Assembly: GCF_016714285.1 (NCBI RefSeq)
Contig: NZ_JADJNN010000020.1
Location: forward strand, 62,001-126,000
DNA: 64,000 nucleotides
Source: Nannocystis sp.
GTDB taxonomy: Bacteria > Myxococcota_A > Polyangia > Nannocystales > Nannocystaceae
Reading direction: 5' to 3'
Part shown: positions 34,928 through 44,655 of the stretch, piece after piece
Layout of the letters: each line of letters begins with the position of its first letter
How positions within the stretch are numbered: the stretch's first letter is position 1
Translations under genes and position numbers: made by a program
The notes under the pieces: generated by a model
Database searches by the model: none
What the model saw: the letters and a program-made list of their open reading frames with translations, nothing else
Told to the model about the DNA's origin: nothing

Positions 34928-35629
34928 CAGGCGGGCCAGCGCCCGCTTGCCGAGCTGGATCTTCTTCTCCGCGTACACGCCGTCGCGGCCGTACTGCGCC
35001 TTGAGCTTCTGCCGCACCGCCCAGTAGTCGGACCCGTCGAGGGGCAGGTGCAGCACCGCGTCGTACTTGCGCTCCCCCTGCAGGGTCGACAGCGGCATCA
35101 GGCTCAAGTGATACCAGACCCCGTCCAGGCGCTGCAGCTGATCGCCATCGGCCAGCTCCACCCGATCCCGCACCGCCGCCGCCACGCTCCGCTCCCGCGG
35201 CGGCGAGCGCCGCAGGATGCCGCTATGCGGGCACACCCAGGTCATGTGCCGCCACAGCGAGGCCACCACCGGCCGGCCGTGGCGGCGGTGCACCGGACAG
35301 CCGTCGACCACCTCGACCTCGCGCACCACAAAATCGTCGAGGTGCTCGAGCACGTGCCGCTGGATCGCGCTCCCGAGGCGCAGGTGCTCGCAGATCTCGG
35401 CGTGCACCTTGTCCCACGGGCGACCGACCTGCCCGAGCACGAAGCGGCGCAGCGGCGCCAGATTCTCGTTGAGGTACTTGCCATTGGCCTGCCGACCCCG
35501 GGCCGTCGACTCGCGCAGCGGCGCGTGCTCCGGGTCCTGACGGACCCGCTCCGAGTCCCGCCCGCGCGGGTGCTCCTTACCCTTCACCCGCGGCCGCTCC
35601 ACGATCACCTTGAACATATCCCAGCGCAT
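34907..35629 (-). CDS. Protein of unknown function co-transcribed with rtcB
   Basis: 240 residues, soluble, basic. Begins MRWDMFKVIVERPRVKGKE and has a C-terminal region GSDYWAVRQKLKAQYGRDGVYAEKKIQLGKRALARLL. Includes a His/Cys-rich stretch (RRHGRPVVASLWRHMTWVCPHSG) that may bind metal. Linkage to RtcB suggests a role in RNA repair, perhaps as cofactor or sensor; that is inference. Start at 35629 has GAGG four bases upstream; Met at 35617 (MFKVIVERP) is an alternative. Its stop overlaps the rtcB start by four bases. Confidence 0.75.
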   Translation of the reverse strand: MRWDMFKVIVERPRVKGKEHPRGRDSERVRQDPEHAPLRESTARGRQANGKYLNENLAPLRRFVLGQVGRPWDKVHAEICEHLRLGSAIQRHVLEHLDDFVVREVEVVDGCPVHRRHGRPVVASLWRHMTWVCPHSGILRRSPPRERSVAAAVRDRVELADGDQLQRLDGVWYHLSLMPLSTLQGERKYDAVLHLPLDGSDYWAVRQKLKAQYGRDGVYAEKKIQLGKRALARLLPEGMR

Positions 35630-35955
35630 GACGCCTCGCTCAAAGTGCACACATTCGTGCGCACCGACAATGCACATACCCGCGGCGCCGCAGACCCGCC
35701 ACCGACCCACGGTCGGCGCGGCTCCAAGGCCCGCCTCACCCACGCCCACACCCGCCGCCAGGGCCCGTGCAAGGCCTCTGTGCGGCTCACTCCCGCCGCT
35801 GGCGCGCGCTCCGGCGCGGACGACCGCCTGCTGGAACATCGCAGGCGTCGTCACACGTCAAGGCACGCCGAGCTATCGGGGGGCGCGGGCTCACGAGGAG
35901 CGATATGGATCAGAGGCGCAGCATGACAAAAACCCGCCTTCAGCGAGCGGCGTCC

Positions 35956-35984
35956 TATCTAAGGCAACGCCGCGGCTATGTCAA
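35956..35984 (-). promoter_or_regulatory. Near-consensus sigma-70 promoter upstream of the rtcB operon
   Basis: On the minus strand TTGACA (35984-35979), 17-base spacer, TAGATA (35961-35956), with an AT-rich stretch (AAATTTAAAA) upstream as an UP-like element. It reads toward the unknown gene and rtcB, giving a leader of about 320 bases (35949 to 35630). Soon after the start comes CCGC...GCGGGTTTTTG (near 35938-35920), like a weak terminator, so attenuation is possible. Nothing else is seen in 35630-36019; I looked for a tRNA-like Y RNA and did not find one. Confidence 0.6.
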
Positions 35985-36019
35985 CACTTTTAAATTTCCC
36001 GCCAATCTCAGCCGCCACT

Positions 36020-36388
36020 TCACCCCCCTGCCGGCGGCTCCCACAGCTCGACCCGGTTGCCCTCCGGGTCCATGCACCAGCCGAACTTGCCGAAGTCCGA
36101 CACCTCCGTGCGCTCGTCGACCTCCACCCCGGCCGCGCGCAGCTGCGCCAGCATCCGCTCCAGATCGACCACGCGGTAGTTGATCATGAACGGCGCGCCG
36201 CTCGGCGCGAAGTACTGCGTGTCCGCCTTGAACGGGCTCCACACCGTGCCGCCAGGCGAGTCCCAACGCAGCATGGCGCCGGTCTCCCAGCCGAGCTGCA
36301 GCCCGAGGTGACGCTCGTACCAGGCGCCCAGCGCCTGCGGATCGCGGGCCTTGAAGAAAATTCCGCCGATACCGGTGACTCGTTCCAT
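36020..36388 (-). CDS. VOC (glyoxalase/dioxygenase) superfamily protein
   Basis: 122 residues, one VOC module of beta-alpha-beta-beta-beta type. GIGGIFFKARDPQALGAWYERHLGLQL at the start, INYRVVDLERMLAQLRAAGVEV in the middle, WCMDPEGNRVELWEPP at the end; the final Glu (VELWEP) is a usual metal ligand. Substrate unknown. Start MERVTGIGG at 36388 overlaps, head to head, the ATG at 36387 of the divergent methyltransferase if that start is used. Confidence 0.88.
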   Translation of the reverse strand: MERVTGIGGIFFKARDPQALGAWYERHLGLQLGWETGAMLRWDSPGGTVWSPFKADTQYFAPSGAPFMINYRVVDLERMLAQLRAAGVEVDERTEVSDFGKFGWCMDPEGNRVELWEPPAGG

Positions 36389-37226
36389 GAGGGGTTCTCC
36401 TCGCGTAGACTCGCGCGATCTCGTGCCTGTCCGCAAGTACCACGGCGAGACCGCGACGATCCTCTGGGGCGATGTCCACGCGGCCCTGCGGACCCTTGCG
36501 CCCGCCAGCGTCGACCTGATCGTCGCCGACCCGCCCTACAACCTCGGCAAGCGCTTCGGCGCCAGCCACGACCGCTGGCCCGACGAGCCCAGCTACCTCG
36601 CCTGGTGCGCCGGCTGGCTCGAGCTCTGCGTCGAGCGCCTCGCCCCCCACGGCAGCCTCTACCTGATGGCGAGCACCCAGTCCATGCCGCACCTCGACAT
36701 CTTCCTGCGCGCCCGCCTGCACGTGCTCTCGCGCGTCGTCTGGCGCTACGACAGCTCCGGCGTGCAGGCCCGCCGCCGCTTCGGCTCGCTCTACGAGCCG
36801 ATCCTCCACTGCGTGAAGGACCCCGCCCGCTACACCTTCAACGCCGACGCGATCCGCGTCGAGGCCCCCACCGGCGCCCGCCGTCGCCTCATCGACTACC
36901 GCAAACCAACCCCCGCCCTCTACAGCGCCGACAAGGTGCCCGGCAACGTCTGGTACTTCCCCCGCGTCCGCTACCGCATGCCCGAGTACGAGGAGCACCC
37001 GACCCAGAAGCCCGAGGCCCTGCTCGAGCGCATCGTCGCCGCCAGCTCGCGCCCCGGCGAGCTCGTGCTCGACCTGTTCGCCGGCACCTTCACCGCCTCG
37101 GCCGTGGCCCAGCGCCTCGGTCGCCGCAGCGTCGGCGTCGAGCAGGAGCCCGACTACGTGGCGATCGGCCTGCGCCGCCTCGGCCTCGCCACCCGCTTCC
37201 GCGGCGCGAGCCTGCGACGCAGCTGA
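36387..37226 (+). CDS. yhdJ: Adenine-specific DNA methyltransferase, YhdJ family
   Basis: SAM-dependent adenine methylase. Motif IV DPPYNLGKRF, SRVVWRYDSSGVQARRRFGSLYEPIL, KVPGNVWYFPRVRY, EHPTQKPEALL, and SAM-binding LDLFAGTFTASAVAQRLGR follow E. coli YhdJ closely along the whole length; YhdJ methylates ATGCAT. No restriction endonuclease is next to it, so it is an orphan methylase. The start is uncertain: ATG 36387 is listed, GTG 36423 would give 267 residues, close to homologues, and leave room for promoters between the divergent genes. Confidence 0.92.
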   Translation: MRGSPRVDSRDLVPVRKYHGETATILWGDVHAALRTLAPASVDLIVADPPYNLGKRFGASHDRWPDEPSYLAWCAGWLELCVERLAPHGSLYLMASTQSMPHLDIFLRARLHVLSRVVWRYDSSGVQARRRFGSLYEPILHCVKDPARYTFNADAIRVEAPTGARRRLIDYRKPTPALYSADKVPGNVWYFPRVRYRMPEYEEHPTQKPEALLERIVAASSRPGELVLDLFAGTFTASAVAQRLGRRSVGVEQEPDYVAIGLRRLGLATRFRGASLRRS

Positions 37227-37410
37227 CCCTTCGGACAGGTCGCTCCGAGGTCCACCACCGACCCGAGCCGCGCGTCGCCACCGCGACGACGGTGTCATGC
37301 CGACCCTGACAGCGCCCCGGCGCCGCGACGCGTCGCGCCTCCCCGCAGCCGCTGAAGGCCCCCCGGCAGCCCGCAAGGCCCTGGCAAGTGGCTTGCATCG
37401 CGGCGCCGCC

Positions 37411-38694
37411 ATGCTGACCACCACACCTCGACGTGAGCTCGCCCGACCGCTGGCCGCCCTGTTCGCCGCCCTGCTCGCAAGCTGCACCGAGCGCGACGTG
37501 CCAGGCACCAGTGACACCGCCACCACCACCGACGCCACCACCACCGACAGCCCGCACACCGGCACGAGCCACGCGGAGCCCACCACCGACGCGCCCGGCA
37601 CCAGCTCCACCTCGCCGAGCACCACCAGCGTCCCCGGCACAAGCACCACGATCGACACCAACGACCCCGGCGAGTGCATCTACGAGGATCACGTGATCGT
37701 GCTGACGCCCGAGGCCTACGACGCCTGGCTACACGGAATGGGCGAGGTCGGCACCACCGGCACCACCGGCACCACCGGCGACACCGGCACCGGCACCACC
37801 AGCGACTCGAGCACCGACACCGGTACCAGCACCACCGGCGACACGAGCACCGGCACCAGCACCGGCGACACCGGCGCCACCGACACCACCGGCGCGCTCG
37901 AGTGGTCGAGCGAGCTGTGCAACCAGATCTGCGACGCCCTCACCTCGGCCGAGGCGTGGAACATCGTCAGCTGCGACAAGACCAGCGTCGACGCCGATGG
38001 CACCGTCACGATCCTCTGCGTCGAGATCGTCCAGAACTGCGACGGCCGCAGCCACGCATGCATCACCTCCCGCGGCGCCCTCGCCCACGCGGACCCCGTC
38101 GCCGCCTACCTCGCCCGCGCCGCCCACGACGAGGCCGCCTCGGTCTACGCCTTCACCACCCTCGCCGGCGAGCTCGCGGCCCACGGCGCCCCCGCGGAGC
38201 TGCTGGCCCGCATCCTCGCCGCCGCCGCCGACGAGCTGCGCCACGCCGAGGCCGTCGCCCGCCTGGTCGCCGCCCGCGGCGGTCGCTGCCGTCCGCCGCA
38301 GCGCCGCCCGATCGCCGCCCGCAGCCTCCGCGAGCTGGCGATCGAGAACGCCAGCGAGGGCTGTGTCCGCGAGACCTGGGCCGCCCTGCTCGCCGCTCAC
38401 CAGGCCGAACACGCCGCCGACCCGCAGCTGCGCGCCGTGATGCGGGGCATCGCCGCCGACGAGGCCCGCCACGCCGAGCTCGCGTGGGCGATCGACGCCT
38501 GGCTGGACACCCGCGTCGACGCCGACACCCGCAGTGAGATCGCGGCCGCCCGCGCCAACATGGCCGCAGCCGTGCTCGCCAGCGTCGCCGCCGACTCGCC
38601 CGCCAACGCGCTCGTGCGCGAGGCCGGCGTCCCGGGGCGTGCCCGCGCCATGCAGCTCGCGGCCGGCCTCGCCGACGCCCTGTGGGCCGCCTGA
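37411..38694 (+). CDS. Lipoprotein with C-terminal ferritin-like domain
   Basis: 427 residues. Lipobox LLASCTE, two Thr/Ser/Gly/Asp linkers (about 28-85 and 108-160) around a short CIYEDHVIVLTPEAYDAWLHG segment, a Cys-containing segment (170-220), then a four-helix region (225-425) with ferritin-like metal ligands: HDEAASVYAF, AADELRHAEAV, ENASEGCVRETWAA, AADEARHAELAW. Ferritin-like proteins are normally cytosolic; here the domain would be outside the membrane. Function may be metal or oxidant handling. Start ATG 37411 opens the signal peptide. Confidence 0.8.
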   Translation: MLTTTPRRELARPLAALFAALLASCTERDVPGTSDTATTTDATTTDSPHTGTSHAEPTTDAPGTSSTSPSTTSVPGTSTTIDTNDPGECIYEDHVIVLTPEAYDAWLHGMGEVGTTGTTGTTGDTGTGTTSDSSTDTGTSTTGDTSTGTSTGDTGATDTTGALEWSSELCNQICDALTSAEAWNIVSCDKTSVDADGTVTILCVEIVQNCDGRSHACITSRGALAHADPVAAYLARAAHDEAASVYAFTTLAGELAAHGAPAELLARILAAAADELRHAEAVARLVAARGGRCRPPQRRPIAARSLRELAIENASEGCVRETWAALLAAHQAEHAADPQLRAVMRGIAADEARHAELAWAIDAWLDTRVDADTRSEIAAARANMAAAVLASVAADSPANALVREAGVPGRARAMQLAAGLADALWAA

Positions 38695-38811
38695 AGCGAC
38701 GCCCTCGCGTGCATCCACAACGACCGCGAACCCACGAACCAGCTCCGCGCGGCCCTGCGCGAGCCCGCCGGCGCTTGGCTTCCCGCCCCGCCCCGGGCAT
38801 GCTGCGCCGTG

Positions 38812-39273
38812 ATGCCAGCGAACAACCGAAGCGTCGGCTCGGTGCTCGAGCACGTGTTCACCCACGAGAACCCGACCACCGGCTCGCAGCCGCCGGAGCT
38901 GATGGCGTGGGTGGTGTTCGAGAACGGCACCGCCTTCTTCTCCGCACCCACCGATGAGCTCGGCAGCGACGCGACCCTCGACGAGCTCGTCGCCGCCGCG
39001 AGGATCGCCATGGCCGAGCTCGGCCCGGTCATCGCTGGCAGCCCCGCCGGCGACTTCAACCCGGTCTGCCTCGACGCCTGGTTCCCCGGCGAGTTCGTCT
39101 ACTTCGTCACCTACGACCACCCAGCGATCGCAACCGTGGTGATCGCCGAGAAAGAGGACGACCTCGCCGCCGGCCTCACCGGTCGGGCTCGCCGCGAGGC
39201 CGATCTCGCCGGCCTCGACGCCCGCGAGATCCGCGACTTCCATGGCCGCGTGTTCCACCCCACCAGCCACTGA
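38812..39273 (+). CDS. Small soluble protein of unknown function
   Basis: 153 residues, acidic, no signal peptide. Starts MPANNRSVGSVLEHVF; an adjacent GTG at 38809 could add one codon. The middle (MAWVVFENGTAFFSAPTDEL, LDAWFPGEFVYFVTYDHPAIATVVIAEKEDDLAAG) has an alpha/beta pattern without a family I know. The C-terminus EADLAGLDAREIRDFHGRVFHP is helical. Confidence 0.68.
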   Translation: MPANNRSVGSVLEHVFTHENPTTGSQPPELMAWVVFENGTAFFSAPTDELGSDATLDELVAAARIAMAELGPVIAGSPAGDFNPVCLDAWFPGEFVYFVTYDHPAIATVVIAEKEDDLAAGLTGRARREADLAGLDAREIRDFHGRVFHPTSH

Positions 39274-39484
39274 TCCTCGCCAGGCAATTACCCAAAGACG
39301 CCGCCAATTACCGCCATCTCCGCATCCTCGCGTGATTTCCCGCGGCCCGGCCCCATTTGACATCCCGGGCGAACGAGCGCATCGTGCCGCGCGACAGGCA
39401 CCCCCAGGTGGCTGTCGGCGCCGGAATTACGACCCGTGGCCCTGCCGGCCCGGTTCGCCGCGCCAACGTCGGAAGAAGAGAAGC

Positions 39485-39937
<453 letters not shown>

Positions 39938-39955
39938 ACTCCAACCCCTCCATGC

Positions 39956-39981
39956 ACACCCGGGCCTCATGGCCCGGGTGT
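39956..39981 (+). terminator. Intrinsic terminator after the RRM gene
   Basis: An 11-bp perfect stem (ACACCCGGGCC/GGCCCGGGTGT) with a TCAT loop, 18 bases past the stop, followed by a T-rich TCGTGTTTA. A strong hairpin with an imperfect T tract. The gap from here to 40159 holds nothing else I can support. Confidence 0.8.
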
Positions 39982-40159
39982 TCGTGTTTAAGGGGGTCAA
40001 CGCCCCCGCCCCCGCGACCGGTCCGAGATCCGTCCGCGATCAAACCGCACGCGCTCACGTGAGTTGCCACCAGACCAGGTATGGTGCCGCCATGGGCAGC
40101 GGCGGCAGCGACACCGACCCACTCGCCACACCCGACCTCCTCGCCGCCTGAGATCCGCC

Positions 40160-41899
40160 ATGACTCGCCGCGCCCGCGGGCTCTCGCTCCTCCTCCTGCT
40201 CGCCCTCATCGGCGGTCTGACCGCGCTGCTGTGGCCCGCGCCGCCGCCGATCTTCCAGACCCGCACGATGCCCCTACCCGGCGTCCTGGCCGCCCGCTGC
40301 GACGAGTTCACGCCCCGCGTCGAGGAGCCCGCCGAGGGCGTGTTCGTCGCGATCGGCTACGACCTCGCCAACACGATCGTCCTGCGTACCTCCGCCGGCA
40401 ACGTCGTCGTCGACCCCGGCATGGACCTCGCCCGCGCCGCCCTCGCCCGCGACGCCCTGCTGGCCCGCTCCCCCGGACCGGTCCTCGCCATCATCTACAC
40501 CCACAGCCACATCGACCATGTCGGCGGCGCCCGGGCCTGGATCAGCGACGGCCCGCCGCCCCAGATCTGGGCCACCGACGCCTTCACCGGCCACTTCATC
40601 AAGCAATACGAGGCCCTGCGCGCCGCCGAGTCGCGCCGCGGCGAGCACCAGTTCGGCCGCAGCGTCGGCCCCGAGCTGCTCCCCTGCACCGCCCTCGGCC
40701 CGACCCCCGACCTCGACCACGCGGGCTCGACCGGCGCCCGCATGCCGACCCACACCTTCTCCGGCCTGCAAACGCTGCGCTTCGGCGACACGGAGATCGA
40801 ACTCCACGAGGCCCACGGCGAGACGCACGACCAGCTCTTCGTGTGGATCCCCGCGCGCAGCGTGCTCCTCCCCGGCGACAACTACTACGCCGCCTTCCCG
40901 AACCTCTACACGATCCGCGGCACCAGCCCCCGCCCCGTGCGCGCCTGGATCGACAGCCTCGACCGCATGCGCCGGCTCGCCCCGGAGCACCTGATCCCCT
41001 CGCACACCCTCCCGCTCCGCGGCCGCGACACCATCGGCGCCGCCCTCACCGACTACCGCGACGCGATCGCCTGGGTCCTCGCGGAGGTGCTCCGCGGCGC
41101 CAACGCGGGCCGCGACGTCGACAGCCTCGCCGCCAGCATCGGCCTGCCTCCGCAGCTCGCCGACAAGCCCGCCCTCACCGAGCTCTACGGCCAGATCGAC
41201 TGGTCCGTGCGCGCCATCTACGGCGCCGAGCTCGGCTGGTTCGACGAGCGCCCCGAACAGCTCTACCCCCAGCAAGACGCCGCCGCCCGCGAGGTCGCCA
41301 TGATGGGCGGCCCACCAGCGCTGCTGCGCGAGGTCGAGGCCGCGTTGGCCCGCGACGAGCCGCGCTGGGCCCTGCACCTGCTCGCCAAGCTCCGCGCCGC
41401 CGGGTCGCCCGATCCCAGCCCCGAGCTCAACATCCGCGCCCTCCAGACCCTCGGCGAACAGACCAACAACAGCAACGGCCGCGCCTACCTGCTCGAGGCC
41501 GCGATCCGCCTGCGCCGCCCCGTGGCCCCCTTCGCCGTCGCGGTCGACGACGAGCTGCGCGCCGGCCTCCCGATCGACCTGTTCTTCGCGGCGATGGGCG
41601 CCCGCCTCATGCCCGAGCGCGCCGGCGCGGCCCATGAATCGATCTCCGTCCACTTCCGCGACACCGACGACCACTACGTCGTCACCGTCCGCCGCGGCGT
41701 CGCCGAGGTCGTGCGCGGCGAACCCCTCCCCGGCACCCCAACCCCGCTCGCCAGCATCACCACCGACACCGACACCTGGAAGCGCCTCGCCCTCGAGCAA
41801 GACTCCGCCGCCTGGGCCCTGCTCGGCGACCACCTCGACGTCGACGGCAGCCTCCTCGACCTGCGCCGCTTCCTCGCCTACTTCCGCCGCGGCGCCTGA
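40160..41899 (+). CDS. Alkylsulfatase-like metallo-beta-lactamase-fold hydrolase
   Basis: 579 residues. N-terminal hydrophobic segment (8-25) suggests export or anchoring. The metal site is clear: THSHIDHVGG (HxHxDH), HEAHGETHDQLFVW and LPGDNYYAAFPNLY. A dimerisation helical region (about 310-440, QIDWSVRAIYGAELGWFDERPEQLYP) and a SCP2-like C-terminus (about 455-579) follow the three-domain plan of type III alkylsulfatases such as SdsA1, which cut sulfate from alkyl chains. Substrate unconfirmed. Ends in a 22-base overlap with the convergent serine hydrolase gene. Confidence 0.87.
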   Translation: MTRRARGLSLLLLLALIGGLTALLWPAPPPIFQTRTMPLPGVLAARCDEFTPRVEEPAEGVFVAIGYDLANTIVLRTSAGNVVVDPGMDLARAALARDALLARSPGPVLAIIYTHSHIDHVGGARAWISDGPPPQIWATDAFTGHFIKQYEALRAAESRRGEHQFGRSVGPELLPCTALGPTPDLDHAGSTGARMPTHTFSGLQTLRFGDTEIELHEAHGETHDQLFVWIPARSVLLPGDNYYAAFPNLYTIRGTSPRPVRAWIDSLDRMRRLAPEHLIPSHTLPLRGRDTIGAALTDYRDAIAWVLAEVLRGANAGRDVDSLAASIGLPPQLADKPALTELYGQIDWSVRAIYGAELGWFDERPEQLYPQQDAAAREVAMMGGPPALLREVEAALARDEPRWALHLLAKLRAAGSPDPSPELNIRALQTLGEQTNNSNGRAYLLEAAIRLRRPVAPFAVAVDDELRAGLPIDLFFAAMGARLMPERAGAAHESISVHFRDTDDHYVVTVRRGVAEVVRGEPLPGTPTPLASITTDTDTWKRLALEQDSAAWALLGDHLDVDGSLLDLRRFLAYFRRGA

Positions 41900-43272
41900 A
41901 CCCGGCTCGCCACGAACGCCGGCCCGCGCACATAACTCGCCGGCCCCGGCCCCATGAACACGAAGGTCAGCGTCTCGCGCAGCCCCTCCGCCCGAAAGCG
42001 ATGATCGCCCGCGTGCGTCAGTCGCCCCTGCAGCCCGCGCCCCGCGATCGTCAGCGACCCACCCACAAGCTCGACCGCGATCGCATCGTCCCCCGCGACG
42101 TACACCCCCGCATAATCACTCGTCGGCCCCGCCGGCAGCGGCAGCGGCACGCGCTCTCCCAGCAGCTCCTGCACCCCGACCAGCGCCGTCGCCTGCAGCG
42201 GGTCGCCGGTGTTCCCGAGCAGCGCCAGCGCGAAGCCCCGCGCCGGCACCAGCACCAGCTCCGCCGCGAAGTCCCCGGTGTTCCCGCTGTGTATGTACAG
42301 CCAGCTCCCGTCGCCCAGCCGCCGCGCCCGCAGCCCCAACGCGGAGAACTCCCCCGGCCGCTCGTGCGTCGCCAACTCCGGCCGCAGCAGCGCCGCGATC
42401 GCCCCCGCCGACAGCGGTGACACCAGCGGATCACCGAGCCCCAGCGCCAGCGTGACCAGCTCGCCCGCCGACGCGATCATCCCGCCCGCCGGTCGCGTCC
42501 AGCTCGCCCCGCCCGCGCCGATCTCGAGGTCCTCCGCCAGATCCATCGTGAACACCCCCGCCCCGCGCCCGAGGTGCCCGCACGCCACGTCGCCGCGGAG
42601 CGCCCGCGTCACATCCAGCGTCGCGTGGCGCAGCCCGAGCGGCGCCAGCACCCGCGCCCAGGCCAGCGCCGCGTAGTCGTCGCCCGCGCTGCGCTCGATC
42701 GCCGCGCCCACCAGCGCGTAGCCGGCGTTGCTGTAGCTCCACAGCGTCCCCGGCGACGTCCACAGCGGACGCTCACCGAGCACGTCGATCCACTCGTCCC
42801 CCGGCGCCGACCACGGGTGCAGATCGGCCAGCCCAGCGCTATGCGTGAGCAGCTCGCGCAGCGTGATCGCGGCGGCCCGCCGATCGTCCCACGCCGCCAG
42901 CTCCGGCAGCAGCGTCACGATCGCCGCGTCGAGCTCCATCCGCCCCGCGTCGACCTCCGTCAACGCCAGCGCCGCCGTCACCAGCTTGGTCAAGGAACCG
43001 ACGCGAAACCCCGTCTCCGCGGTCACCGGCGGCCCGCCAGCGCAGCGCTCGCCCGCCGTCGCCACGAAGCGCAGCGCCCCGCCCTCACCCACCGCCACGC
43101 TCGCCCCGACCCCGCCGAGGTTGCGATGATCGGCGCACAGCGCCCGCACCAACCCGCGGTAGCGGACCGGCGCCCCCTCATTGCGCCGCATGCAGGCCGC
43201 CCGCCGGGCCTCACCCGCGTCGCTCCCCGGAGCGACGAGCATCACCAGCAACCACCACCCGGCTCCCGTCAC
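41878..43272 (-). CDS. Beta-lactamase-fold serine hydrolase (class C / esterase type)
   Basis: About 464 residues. Active-site motif GSLTK (Ser-x-x-Lys), YSN (Tyr-x-Asn in WSYSNAGYALVG) and a C-terminal SGNTGDF that replaces the KTG box, as in many esterases and D-aminopeptidases. A further C-terminal beta-barrel-like segment (YAGVYVAGDD onward) is present. GTG 43272 is taken as start because it opens a hydrophobic N-terminus (GAGWWLLVMLVAP); ATG 43191 would remove it. Substrate unknown. A divergent lipoprotein starts at 43328. Confidence 0.85.
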   Translation of the reverse strand: MTGAGWWLLVMLVAPGSDAGEARRAACMRRNEGAPVRYRGLVRALCADHRNLGGVGASVAVGEGGALRFVATAGERCAGGPPVTAETGFRVGSLTKLVTAALALTEVDAGRMELDAAIVTLLPELAAWDDRRAAAITLRELLTHSAGLADLHPWSAPGDEWIDVLGERPLWTSPGTLWSYSNAGYALVGAAIERSAGDDYAALAWARVLAPLGLRHATLDVTRALRGDVACGHLGRGAGVFTMDLAEDLEIGAGGASWTRPAGGMIASAGELVTLALGLGDPLVSPLSAGAIAALLRPELATHERPGEFSALGLRARRLGDGSWLYIHSGNTGDFAAELVLVPARGFALALLGNTGDPLQATALVGVQELLGERVPLPLPAGPTSDYAGVYVAGDDAIAVELVGGSLTIAGRGLQGRLTHAGDHRFRAEGLRETLTFVFMGPGPASYVRGPAFVASRVQAPRRK

Positions 43273-43327
43273 GGCCGCAGCATCGCCGTCCGTCCCCCGC
43301 CTGTCGAGCCCATGTATCCTCGCCCCC

Positions 43328-44485
43328 ATGCATGGCCTGACTCGCCTCGCCCCCGCCCTCCTCCTCGCAGCCGCCTGCGGCGACTCCTCCCAGACGACTG
43401 CCGGCAACAGCCAGAGCGACACCTCCGTCACCGCCACCACCGACGCCCCCTCGACCACCGTCACCACCGCCACCCCCACCACCGGCGACGACCCCAACCC
43501 AACGACCACCACCAGCTCCGCCAGCGACTCCCTCGGCGGCAGCTCCACCGGCGACCCGGGCACCACCACCGCCACCGCCTCGTCCTCCACCACAACAACT
43601 ACCGACAGCACCAGCACCGCCAGCACGGGCGCCGTCGACGACACCGGCACCGGCAGCAGCACCGACACCGGCACCACCGGCGACGTCGAAGCCTGCGCCT
43701 GCCCCGACATCGAGGTCCCGCTCGACGACGGCATCTTCGTGCTCTCCGGCGACGCCGAGCTGTGGAAGTACTTCCCCAAGACCAACAGCTTCGAGATGCT
43801 CGGCGCCCTCGACTGCCCCGGCCTGTTCCCCAGCACCTTCTCGATGGCCGTCGACCGCACCGGCTTCGCGTGGGTCCAGTTCACCGCCGGCGAGCTGCGC
43901 AAGATCGCCGTCTCCGACGTGAGCAAGTGCGAGGACCCCGGCTACGTCGTCGGCCAGCAGGGCGTCACCAACTTCGGCATGGCCTTCGTCTCCAACTCCG
44001 CCAACGACGCCTGCGACCAGATCTACGGCAACACCTACAGCGGCAACGGCCCCTTCGCCGAGGGCAACAAGATCGGCGACTTCATCACCATCGATCCCGT
44101 CAACCTGCAGCTGTCCAAGCTCGGCAAGACCAACTTCGACGGCGCCGAGGTCACCGGCACCGGCGACGGCCGGGCCTTCATCTTCGGCGGCAGCAACCCC
44201 TCCAAGCTGGTCGAGCTCGACAAGCAGGACGGCAGCGTCGTCAACGTCTTGCCGCTCGGCACCCTCGAGATCAACAACGGCGCCTTCGCCTTCGCCTTCT
44301 TCGCCGGCGACTTCTACCTGTTCACCGACAGCGACAACGACTTCACCAACAGCGAGGTCACCCACCTCGACTACGACGACAGCGACAACAACGGCAAGCA
44401 GGACCTCACCCTCCTCACCGACGCCGCCCCGCTGTTGATCGTCGGCGCCGGCGTCTCCACCTGCGCCCCGACTGCCCCGCAGTGA
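43328..44485 (+). CDS. Surface lipoprotein, paralogue of 32538-33695
   Basis: 385 residues, same length and plan as the protein at 32538: lipobox LLLAAACGD, Thr/Ser linker (25-120), then a 260-residue domain starting CACPDIEVPLDDGIFVLS. Shared blocks include ELWKYFPKTNSFEMLG, FSMAVDRTGFAWVQ, EDPGYVVGQQGVTNFGMAFVSNS, GDGRAFIFGGSNPSKLVELD and the end IVGAGVSTCAPTAPQ. The linkers differ freely, so only the C-terminal domain is under constraint. Its ATG overlaps an out-of-use ATG of the divergent serine hydrolase frame at 43329. No ligand known. Confidence 0.82.
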   Translation: MHGLTRLAPALLLAAACGDSSQTTAGNSQSDTSVTATTDAPSTTVTTATPTTGDDPNPTTTTSSASDSLGGSSTGDPGTTTATASSSTTTTTDSTSTASTGAVDDTGTGSSTDTGTTGDVEACACPDIEVPLDDGIFVLSGDAELWKYFPKTNSFEMLGALDCPGLFPSTFSMAVDRTGFAWVQFTAGELRKIAVSDVSKCEDPGYVVGQQGVTNFGMAFVSNSANDACDQIYGNTYSGNGPFAEGNKIGDFITIDPVNLQLSKLGKTNFDGAEVTGTGDGRAFIFGGSNPSKLVELDKQDGSVVNVLPLGTLEINNGAFAFAFFAGDFYLFTDSDNDFTNSEVTHLDYDDSDNNGKQDLTLLTDAAPLLIVGAGVSTCAPTAPQ

Positions 44486-44655
44486 GCCGAGCCGCGGCAA
44501 TTGGCCGGGATCGCGCCGACCTCGGCAAGTCGCCCGCTGACTACTTGCGCCGCGCGCTCGCCTGGGCGACCCTTGCCCGGCCGTAGATCCTCGCGATCTC
44601 CCCGGCTGGCCCGCCTCCCTGGCGGCCGCTTCGGTCCCCACCCCGCACACACCCC

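Noticed and set aside
35630..35950. tRNA-like Y RNA (YrlA) in the leader of the rtcB operon
   Set aside because: No T-loop GTTCGAATC or acceptor-type stem found, and no Ro60 gene next to it.
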